Below are positions 1 through 11,428 of a stretch of 64,000 bases of DNA, in pieces. Numbering within the stretch: the stretch's first letter is position 1; the number at the start of each line of letters is the position of its first letter. The position numbers and the translations under genes were made by a program. The notes beneath the pieces are model-generated. The model saw only the letters and a program-made list of their open reading frames with translations. It was not told the DNA's origin and did no database searches. The DNA is from Baylisascaris procyonis (Eukaryota; Nematoda; Chromadorea; Rhabditida; Ascarididae), in assembly GCA_037389465.1 (NCBI GenBank), contig JAZARR010000093.1:1848501-1912500 (forward strand). The letters are read 5' to 3'.

Positions 1-312
1 CAGGAGAGCGGAATGCAAAAGCGCATATTGTACATACTGCTTGCTCCATTGGGAGGATTCTTTACTTGCTTCAACCTTAAAAAACTCGGATATAGTGAAT
101 TTTAAGCTGAAAAAGATTGTGCTCATTTTGAATTTCAGTTATTATTTTTTTATTAATGATCTCGGAAGAGGGGTGCTAGATAAATTTTTAAAACCATCGA
201 AAACTCACTCGTGCTAGTTCTTTGAACGTCATTATTTATTTATTTTGCTGATCGATTAGCAGGATCACTTTTTGTCATTTCATTTATGTGTCATTGCACA
301 TTATTTTATTAG

Positions 313-433
313 TGTGCCGACCTCTATCCTCGCCCATCTTTTGTCAGCGAAGGGAATGTGTGATGCGCCATTCGAAATTAAAATCGACAACTTCCATTTC
401 GCAGGATTCCCCAAAACGGTTCGTTTTATTTGG
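313..433 (+). CDS. NPRL3: NPRL3 exon, N-terminal block
   Basis: The frame reads TSILAHLLSAKGMC and then FEIKIDNFHFAGFPK. This matches the NPRL3 N-terminal block in which a helix is followed by a conserved FE(L/I)KIDN strand. The acceptor is TTTTATTAG ending at 312. Two donors are possible: after the ACG at 418 (GTTCGT), or after 432 (GTGATC, which leaves phase 2). The downstream edge is therefore uncertain by about 14 bp. Confidence 0.75.
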
Positions 434-3400
434 TGATCATTGTTTAGACTCTTGTTATCGAATATCGATGATTGAGCCCACTCGTGATTTCATCATTAAT
501 GCGGGCTTTTTTTTATTTATTCAAAAGTAATTTTGCAAGGAAAGTTGAGATCGGTTGGGGGAGGAGAGAGGGGAGAGGAATGATTCTCACAAGTAGCGTA
601 AAGCTCGTTATTCCCCCACTGTTAACAGGGGAGGGAGATACGTTCATCAAGTCTTTGTTGTATTACCAGTAAATATAACACAGTAAACATGCGCAGTTCA
701 GTGACCCATTTAGAATGAAGTAATTAAGGCAGTACCTTAAGAGAGAAAGATAGACAATAAAACAAATAAACAAATGTGACTAGAAATTAATGCAAAAGGA
801 TACAAAATGTAGGTGAAGTAGAATGGCACAGGTTCATGCTCTTGTGGAAATATACCGAACGGAAACATTTTTGCGGCAACAAAGGATTTATTCTTGATGA
901 AACAACTGAAAGCAGCATTTAATTGATATGAGTTGAAGTCGATGAGATCATTGTGAACACATTCGGCAAATAGAGGCAAATATCAACGAATCAACGGAGA
1001 AATAGATATTGCAGCAACCACGAGGATGAGAAATGCGAACGAATTCGTCCGACTTTATATCCGGGAGTTCATCCACTCTCATAGAGCGTTCGCCTGACTA
1101 TAAATCTAAATAATAAAACTAGAGATAAGGCTCTAGATCAAAACAATCTTTTTGAAGGATATCCGGATCAAACACTTCCATCATTTTCAAACACGCGAAA
1201 TTAGCATACGAACTTTCTAAAGGAGCCGTAATTTGAGTGGAAGAACGATATGTTTTCACTAAAAACAAGGTGCAGAACACATTGTACCCTCTCTCCTGGT
1301 TGTTTTTTTTTTAATTAGCTGGATACTCTTGTATGTGGCAAGTTTTTGCTGTGGAATAATTTGCGACGACCAGTAAGAATCACCGATAAGGTGACTAACT
1401 CTGCGAAGAATGCCTCAGTGCTAAACACAGCGCGACAGTGTTTTTCCCACTAATTGATCAGAAATATTCAGTCTTTGCTTGTCTTCGGCTATAATTCATA
1501 TCTCCCTGACCTTCTTGCCCTTCATACATGGGCGGACTGTCGTAGGTCGAGGTTGAAGCTCGAGAGAAGTTGCTGTTACACAACCTTCAAATGAAACCCT
1601 TATTTAGGAAAGGACTGCTCTCATCCATATAAGGGATTCAACGAGTCCTCTTTCTTTCCCCTGCGTCATTGCTTCTCATCGAAGCGTTAATGTTTTGTCA
1701 CATGTTGATAGCTAACTTTGCAATACGTCGATAATGCATATCAGAGATCAACATTTTGATCAGTTGCAATTCTAAAGTATTCACCCTAATCCTTCGTGTT
1801 TGTCCATTCACGAAATATTTCATCCGCTGCAGCTTCCCAACATTTCTACTAAGTAACGTAATATAGTCAGATATTTGTTCCTTTGAGGTATCGAATCCAA
1901 CCGCACGTTCTCCGCATATATTCCACGCGGTCTTCGTACTGGTAGCGAACGCACCCGCGTACCTCGTGACCTCTTTTCAGACTCTCAGGTGATGGTCCAC
2001 TTTCACTTCCTGCCTCATTACCTTGCAGCTTACTGGCACTAACACTCTCAGCAAAACATTAAAACTTAACACTGAGCTGTCCAATGCACGCGTGATCGGC
2101 TGTATCGGTGATTATTGCAACTGCAGGCTGAACCATGGTCGTTTTTGCACAAAGCTGAAGGATGAGTGCTTCGTGAATATCTGTACCTGGTCTATAGTAT
2201 GTTTTTGGTTTATTTGGGTGAATGTGCTGAATTAAGCCGGAAGGTGGCTCTGGCGATCGATGAAGAGCAGTCACGCTGCGGTTATCTAGCAGACCAGATG
2301 ACGACGATGTTGAACGAGCACGATAAAAATGAATCTTTACCTAACGGTCTGTCTTCTTATGCAGTCACTTGAGCAGGAAAAAATAATCTATAATTCAACG
2401 TTTTTATATAGTTTTCCTAACGTTACGAAGCCAATCGGTCTTTCATCGTTGAATTCATTCTCTCTACTTTTTTTATAAAAGGTGATAGTCAGCATCAATG
2501 TTTTGTCACCTTAATGAGAAAGAAAACACGATAAACAGAGGTAATTATCGGTGATGGGCAGCATTATTGAGAGGTGTTCAACGCAGAGATTGGCCGCATA
2601 AATCACTGTAAGCTTGGGGTATGATTGTTGGAACTAGCAAGGCGTTGGGAAGGCGAGAAAGGAAGATCAAGCCTCATTTCTCCCTCCCTTCTTCCTTCCT
2701 TCGTTCCTTCCTCCTTCCCTCCATCCTCCTCTCTTTCCTTGGGTAGAGGTTTCACCGCAATGTATTAAAAAGGAAATTTTAAATTTAAGCTGACGACAGC
2801 TTTCCATATCGCGAGATTCTGGATCAGAGCTCATTAGCTCAAAAGCTTCGTGATGTATTCGACGATGTGAGTGATTATGGAATGGTTCATGTGTTCATAA
2901 AGGATTGTGTCGAGATTGGGTTCTGCATCGAAACACGCGCACATATTCACGCTGGACTCACGCCTAAGTCGCGGTATGTGCTGTGAAATGGCGAAATCCT
3001 TCCATTGGTAGCCTCATTCTTACGTTCTGAGATATAACCAGTAAAACTTTGATAGTTCGTTGTTGTAAATATTGACGAATACGTGCTTGAAATGCTGATT
3101 GCATCTAACGTTTAAATATTGTTATGTAAGTGATTTCATAGACAGGATTTGTGAGTTGGAGAGACTTTGATAGTGTTGGCACTAAGGAGTGAAGTCCGTT
3201 TAGGAATGACTGAACGTGACCTCGCAAAATTTTTCGTTTTGTCACAGTATTAAATCTGTCACATTTTGTCGTACTTCATGTATTTATCGTCTGGGTTTTT
3301 TCCACCCGTTGTGTTCTCATTTAGAAAGTTCCTAATGTTTAGGCTGTGGCTAATATTTATGCCTATTAAGCACTGCAGGGTTGGAGGATGTCTGTATCTT

Positions 3401-6400
3401 AAGTTAGGGCAGAAGTGGTAGTAATAGTTCCCTTATTGGTCATGGACATGTCAACTGCGGCTGGAAGTTACATTATAGCTGAAAGTACTCGTATTTTGTA
3501 TACCAAGTATATGCGTGAAAGCGTGATATCGCACCCTCATATTCTATTATTTGTAGAGCAAAAAGTAAGCATGGTTTCCGTTGGAACACATGATAGTTTT
3601 GGCGAGTTCACGAGAGGTCACAGGGACCCTGTCGTCTAACTAATTTTTGTCTTCTAGCCGCTGAGACAGTCACTCGGTCAGAATATTTCCTATCATTTTC
3701 ACCTTTCCATTTGTCGAAGTGATCTTCGAATCGAATTCTTCATGAACGCAAAAAGACAAAACAATATGACTAAGACTTCAAACGCTCTCACAGCACATTC
3801 CAACGACTGCTAACTGACAACATTGTCATCAAGATAACCAGCGGCTATGGATGGGAACGACGGATCTCGACGAGGCTATAAAAGCGGCGCGACAATTCAT
3901 TCGGGCCCGAGTAGCTGCAGAGCTACGCATAGATCGGAAATGGTCCGACATGGTGCGTCGGCCGCATTGAGCGGCCCGTACCGAGACTTCTGCCTCCATC
4001 GACGTTATCCCTACTACTATTCACTCTATTCCAATGGCCCCCTTGGCACCACTGAAGAGTGCTCATATTACCCTCGCTATTCAACCTACTCTGCATGACT
4101 GCGAACCCTTACTTCAGGCCGCAGAAGCCCACCTTGCCTTCAGCCTTGACGCCAGTCAACCTATTTCGGCACAAATTGAATCTGTGCAACATTGCCGTCG
4201 GTCGGCCTTGGCAACCTCGCGTCTCCTCGGAATTCACCTTGCCCAGCTAACTCATCTTTATGATGACTGGGCAGCTATTATTCGCAAACTCACACCACGT
4301 GACGATGCCGACCAAGTTCTTGCTGAACAACAAGCGTTCCAGCAGATGAATGAAGCGCCTGATGGCCTTCGAAGTATGCTCAATCAACTTCGCATAACTA
4401 TTCAAAAATTGGAATTCCTCGACCAGGATCTAGATGAACTGCTTGCCCGTCTTGGCATTACGCCGTGCACCACACCACCACTCGGCCTCAATCCCTCAGG
4501 CTCCTCTCAAACTCCACAGCAGTCAACAGCTCCTCAGAATATTCCTAACTCACCTTCGCCAAGTAATGGCGACGCTCCAAGCAACGTGCACCTCCCTAAA
4601 CTTCAGCTACCCACATTCGACGGCAAACCGTACGAATGGTTCGAATTTTGGGAATTGTTTGAAGCCACTATCGACCGCAGTTCCTTAACTGATGTTGAAA
4701 AACTCGCGTATCTCACTAGCTGTCTCCGAGGAAAAGCAAAAGACATTGCCGCAGGATAGGCACGACGGGGTGACAATTATCAACCACTCATCACAGCACT
4801 GCGCACTCAGTTCGGCAATAAAGACGCTCTAACCCGTCAACTTCAGTCAGATCTACGCACAATCCGTCCTCCCGGTCATAATGGACCCGATTTATTACGT
4901 TCCTACAACGATGCTTCTCGAATTCTACACCACATGCAAATAGCCGAAATCGACCCCGAACAACATCAAGTACTCTTCACGTTGGAGGAATGTCTACCTG
5001 AACCCACCCGCATCCTCATGTATCCCGAAAAACAAAAGTGCTCGCATTACTCAACGACCGACTTCCGTCGTATCTTACTAAATGTCGCTCAAATGCTCAT
5101 GTCAGTACAGCCATTACAACCACCAACACCACCTTCTAGTCAGTTTAGTTTCCGCTCCAACAAAGAGATCGGACGGAACAATGCCAGTCGGGACAGGATC
5201 GAGTTCAAATCTAACTACTGTCAGTATATGCGTTCGACTAATCAGAGAGATGCACCTGATCGCTACCGGCAACAACGGAGGGCAAGTTCCTCACTTGCAT
5301 TTACAGGATTACCCCGGGAAAAGGATTCCTACAAAAATTCCTCAAACCGGCGCAGCAGTCCTACCAATCCTAAGCGACAACAAACTCCGGCAGCTTCACG
5401 TTATGGGAAAATCATTCCGATGAGCTTCCTGTTCCTCTTTATGAAGACGAACCCGATATCCTTATCGGGTGTAACTTCATGTCGACGATCAGCCCGCGAG
5501 CTATCAAGCGCCTACGATCTAATTTCACATTGTACGATTCAGAGCTTGGGCCACTCATTGGAGGTGCTGGAATGGTCAGCGCCAAATATCGCCAAACACA
5601 ACTTATCCGCGCCGACGCTATTTTAGTTGGCAACGCCCAACTTTCAGTCGAGCAACTATGGTCCCTCGATACTCTGCGTATTGACCTACCTAATGAATCT
5701 ATTGAAGACGGTGAAAGAGCGCTAAGCACGCTATTAAGAAGACTGTCAGACGACTTCCGGATGGTCGCTATAGCGTCTCGTGGCCGTAGAAGAGTGCCCA
5801 TCCACGTCTGGTTACTAATTACGGTCTTTGTGTTGGACGGCTACAATCTCTGCTACATTCCTTATCGAGGCAACCAGAACGACTGCGTCCTTACGATGAA
5901 ACTATTCAGCAACCGCTTAAAGCAGGCATTATCGAACGCGCTCCTCTTCGTCCAACTGGTCCTCTCGTCCATTATGTTCCTCACAATCTACTGCGCGGGC
6001 CTGTATTTCTTCCAGATCTGGTAGGTCAACTTCTTCGCTTACGTCAGGCTTGTATTGCTCTCGTAGCAGATGTGGAAAAAGCGTTCTTACAAATTGAGCT
6101 GAATACAACAGACAGAGACGTTGCCAGGTTTCTTTGGGTCGATAAACCAACAGAACCTATCGGCCCCAAAAACCCAATCATTACTTATCGCTTTACCAGA
6201 GTGTTTTTTGGAGCAGTAAGCTCTCGTTTCTGACTCGCAGCCACTATTAAGCATCACTTGCAAAACGCAAATTCTCTATGGGCTTCGCGCATAGCCGAGA
6301 ATATTTATGTCGATAATGTGTTGCTTGCTGCTAATTCTGAAACGGAAGCAATTACGGCTTACCGAGAAGCAAAGAAACTGTTTGCGGATGCGTGCATGAA

Positions 6401-9400
6401 CCTCCGAGAATTTCAGTCGAATAGTACCCAAGTAAATGCCATATTGGCACCAGAGGATGATTACAACAACACTCAAATCAAGGTGCTCGGTGTCGTTTGG
6501 GATACAGTGAAGGATACAATCAAACTGAAAACGCTTCCCCACCCAGTGGCTGTCTCAGCAAACGATCACTTCTTCAGTTTATCGCCCAACAGTTTGACCC
6601 GTTAGGATATCTGTCACCAATAATTCTCCCGTTCAAAATATTACTTCAAGATATTACTAAAGAAGGATCAGCGTGGGATGAGGGAGTGGCCGAACCACAC
6701 GTTCAAAAATGGAACTGTCTCAAGGAAAGCTGGGACATGGTATCATTCGAATTACCACGACGTTTACCAAACGGCCCACTCGAGCTCCACGTATTTGCTG
6801 ATGCCTCTAATCGCGCATATTCAAGCGTTGCATATGGGAAAGGAAGCGACAAAATTGTTCTACTTTGTGCGAAATCTCGGTTGTGTCCTTTAAAAAGACT
6901 AACAATTCCACGTCTGGAATTGTTAGCCGTGCTGATAAGCCTCCGCATAACTAAATTCTTAACCCAACAGCTGAACCTCGAAGATATTCCACAAACTACA
7001 TGGAGCGATAGCAAATGCGCCCTTGCATGGATCAACTCGCCACCTAATGAAAAGCTTCCGTGTTTCGTTCAAAATCGATTAAATGAAATTAGGAAAACGA
7101 CCAATATCAGGTATGGATATGTTGCAACTGACGTCAATCCTGCAGACCTCGCTGCCAGAGGCGCAACACCCCGAGCTTTGGCTGATGAACAGAAATGGTG
7201 GCAAGGACCTTCGTGGCTTAGCAACAATGAGGACAGTTGGCCTAATATTCCATCGCTACCAACCCATGACATAGCCAGATCCGAAGAGTCGCTGCAAATG
7301 GCAGAAAATCCTTCCACCCAAGTGGTAACAGCTACCCTCCACCCGCCAACAGAATCATTCACGTTCATCGATATCGATCGATTCAGTAGTTGGACTCGGC
7401 TCTTAGGAAGTACGGTGATGGCACTTCGCTTCATTCGCAAGGTCCATAAATCAGCAACTACATGGCTTAATCAATTCTCAAATCGAGGTCCAATCACAGC
7501 TCAGGACTACCTTATCGCTCGCAACTGCCTTCTGCGTCAGGCTCAGAGTTACTCTGTATCCACTAAAGATATTACTCGGTGGGATCTTCGTAAAGATGAA
7601 ACTGGCCTATGGCGTTGTGGTGGTCGCCTTTCAGAGACTGCCATACCACGGTCCGAACAATATCCTATCTTTTTACCCCAAAATCAACGACTTACACAAC
7701 TACTCATCCTTCGTGAGTCCACCTTTCATGGTGGAGCACCAGCAACTTTGTCACGCCTTCGCCAACACTTTTGCATACCTCACGGACGCCGAACAGTCAG
7801 AGCCGTCATCAACAACCACTGCTTACAATGTCGACGTTGGAAAGCGAAGCCGTTCGCTCTTCCGCCTATGCCACCTCTTCCAGCCGCAAAAGTGCAGCCC
7901 GCACCCGCTTTCGACTGTACCGGTATTGATCTACCGGGACCTATACGTGTTTCCTCAGAAACAGGAACTACAAAACGGTGGATAGCCTTGTTCACATGTC
8001 TGGTAACACGCGCGGTGCACCTGGAAATCGCTGAAAATTTATCAGCCCTTAGTCTGGTAGACTGTCTTCGGCGGTTCATAGCACGTAGGGGACTCCCGCG
8101 AGAAATAATCTCCGACAACGGCACCAACATCGTACTAACGGCGAAAAGCTTGACGGACATACCAGATGCGTGCTCAGTACAGTGGACCTTCATTACCGCA
8201 TCTGCACCCTGGAAAGGAGCAGTCTGTGAACGATTGGTGGGTCTAACAAAAACGTTCTTCGTCGGTCCGTAGGACGCGGCCTGTTAAGCGACGGAGAACT
8301 TCGAACACTTGCTACCGAAGTGGAAGCAGTACTTAATGAGAGGCCGATAACATACGTTGAAAGCGACGATATTCAAGTCATTCGACCCATAGACTATTTG
8401 CGTCCTAGAGCACATTTATCGGTCCACGTTAAAAGAAGTACAAGGAAGGACCCGGAGTTCAATCCACAACCTCCCAATACACGACAGCAGCTTCTCGAAC
8501 AATGGGGCAAGGCTCAGGAATGCAGGAATAAATTTTGGGAAATTTGGTCCCGCGAATATCTTCAGCTGCTCCGAGAACGCGACTCGCGTTATCACAAAGG
8601 ACCACGACTTCAAGAGCATCGAATTCCTCGAGTAGGAGAAATAGTTCTTCTCGGCGATGCAACCGCTCCTCGGGCTTTCTGGCGTCTGGCAAAAATTGCT
8701 GAGGTCCCAGTCGGATCAGGCAACACCGTACGAACCGCTCGAGTCAAATGTTCCTCAGGTCGCACCTTCTTACGCACTATTGCACAAGTGCACCCTCTTG
8801 AAGTATCGTCGGACGAAACTGAATAAACAACAGCCAAGGTGGGACGAATTCCGCGTCTATGCATTTCTGATAAGAATGCCGACGATCCTCAATCGGCCCT
8901 GATTAACCGAAGAATTACACGAAGTATGACGCGTAGCACTACAACATGCCACGTTAAGCTCTTTCCTAAAGCATCATTTTTCTTGCTAACACTTCTAACT
9001 GTGATCGGGCTATCAGCAGTCGCATCAATGCAAGTGCAAATCTGTCCTTACCAACACTCTGGTGTGTTCATTCGACTTCCTAGGTCAGTCAATTGTACCG
9101 CACGAGCGCTGGACCGTTGGACAACACATCGTGTAGCCCTCTATCAAAGGCGACTCGTACCCATTAACGCTACCTACTGTTCTCAGCTTACGCGAACAGT
9201 CTGCACATGGGCATTTCTCCGTTGGAGTCTACAAGTGATCACCGGCACTCACTCTAATGCATAATGTTCCTCTCACCGGCTGTCAACAAATGCAACGAGA
9301 AAAACGAATAGGACCACATATTCTTCAACGATCAGATCTAGCACACAAATGGACGGCCGCCTTTGTCACTCCACACACTCACGACGTCGTTCTCAATTCA

Positions 9401-11392
9401 AGCAAAGCACCATGTCCCTGGAAGGGGCCTCCTACACACAACAGAACGATGACTGCAGTGAGTCTCCATTCGTTTCCGGAGTCAGCCCCCCACGTCATCT
9501 TCAATGCAAAGCACCCAACGGATATTTCAATCCAACTACTTCAGCTCGCTGTAGACCGTGTTGGGAGTGCGCAATTCCGAGATCCGGGATTATATTCAAC
9601 GAGAAAAGTGGCGAAAAATCGGAGTTCAGCGGAAGAGCTAATTCACGAACTGGGCCATGAAGTAGAAACAGCAACCGAAGATATTGTAAATGCACTCGAT
9701 TCGATCACCAACCAATGGAAATGGTTTACCGCAGGTGGCGCCATACTATTGCTCATCATTCTCGGAATTATCCTATGGATAAAATGCCGGAATACCTGGT
9801 GCGGCATGCGGAGTCCTAACGTAGTGATGGTCAAGTTAACCGACATTCAAAGCGCGCGAGGACCCCAATCTAACCGCACGATGTCATACCCTCTTCAATT
9901 GCTGACGAATTTTGACTCCGCGCCCCACCAAAGTCGACCACAACACTCAGTTCTAAACGCGAGCTACACGCCATTAAGAATGCCGGCACGAAAACGCACA
10001 CAAAAGATGACCGACGCATCGACAATATGCAATTCTATGCCAAGCAGTGTAATCACCAAATGAGGAGAATTGTCCGCGGGAGTGTCGAAGTGATCTTCGA
10101 ATCGAATTCTTCATGAACGCAAAAAGACAAAACAATATGACTAAGACTTCAAACGCTCTCACAGCACATTCCAACGACTGCTAACTGACGACATTGTCAT
10201 CAAGATAACCAGCGGCTATGGATGGGAACGACGGATCTCGACGAGGCTATAAAAGCGGCGCGAGAATTCATTCGGGGGAGACGGAGAGCTACGGAGCGAC
10301 AACGGACCGAGAGCGAGCGCGACAGCGGATCAGATCGGGCTCGACACCGGCTATTCCTTAATGATCATTTTTGTTGGGAATATCAATCCGCCTCCTGCTT
10401 TATGCGCTGAACGCTTCTGAAATATTCAGTGACTGACTGACATAAAAAGAAACTAATTTAAGAATTCGGAAACATTTCATTTTGAAAGGTCGACTTATTT
10501 GTGATCGAAAATTGGCGGGAGCTGTGCAGAACCGAACTTATTTGTGTTTTCTAAGGGTCGGTTTTCGGATCTGGTACTTGCAACTCTAAAAGCTTAGTTT
10601 TCGAGATGCCACGTTAAAAGTGAACTGAAGCATTGCTGAGCTTATTTATGTGATGCCGTTAATGCTTCATTCAGTTGAATTCTATAAAGTGAATACCATA
10701 TTTCTTTGAATAGGAATACGCACTGGGGTTATACTTTTTAAGTCCGGAAGGAGAACCTTGCACTGAAAGTATTGCTATTGATTTGATGGATTTCCTTTCA
10801 GCATAGTCGGTGTCAGCAACGCATCAGGTCTGCCTGTAGTATAGGTACTGCTGGTTGTACGCCATCTTCTGCTATGGGCACGAGCGGTCATCATCTACCC
10901 CTTGTGCAGCAGTAACGTCTATACGTGGGCCACTCACCCTAAACCGCTCACGAGGTAGCATTGTACCATTACTTGCTTGTATAAGCATCCATTGAAAATC
11001 TTTCAGCTAGTATGATGCGGGGAGAGGGCTTTTAGTCGAAGGACCCTGTTGGAGAACAATTTTTGAAGACGGGAATTCGATAAAAAGATGTGAAGAAAAA
11101 GATGAACCTCCAGATGGAAACGATTTGTCGAGAAAGGAGCGCCGACAGAAAGATCGGAGAATTGCTGCCGGCAGAAACTTTCCATTACATCACTTCATGT
11201 GATTGTTAAGTGTGTACCTGCACAGGTATGTTTGCGTATGCATTTCTATATTTATTTATTTGCGCATTTATTTATAAGTTTATTTGGCTACGTATATAGA
11301 TATATGATTTTATATAAATATTATTACGTACATGTCTTTTATTATATAAATATGTACAATTAGTTATATGTATTACGCATAAATACTAAGTG

Positions 11393-11428
<36 letters not shown>

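Larger units (their letters stand above)
3712..10276 (+). mobile_element. BEL/Pao LTR retrotransposon with env-like region, degenerate, inside an NPRL3 intron
   Basis: Between two 194-bp direct repeats lie, in canonical BEL/Pao order, gag, a protease remnant, reverse transcriptase, RNase H, integrase with its BEL-type C-terminal domain, and an env-like membrane protein. The element has the same orientation as the host gene. In-frame stops occur at 3968, 4757, 6231 and elsewhere, with several frame changes, so this copy should not be able to mobilise by itself. No target-site duplication could be assigned, because the 3' edge is ambiguous: related gag sequence continues to about 10410. Confidence 0.93.

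Noticed and set aside
14..30. 16-base string GCAAAAGCGCATATTG shared with 21283-21298
   Set aside because: Flanks differ and there is no other similarity; treated as chance.
4059..8864. Many additional open frames on both strands inside the retrotransposon
   Set aside because: They are shadows of the gag-pol frames; only the frames with conserved blocks were kept.
11030..11210. Charged open frame (KRCEEKDEPPDGNDLSRKE) after a CTTTTAG acceptor, considered as an NPRL3 exon
   Set aside because: It shows no similarity to the missing NPRL3 blocks, another frame is equally open, and the sequence is AG-rich.
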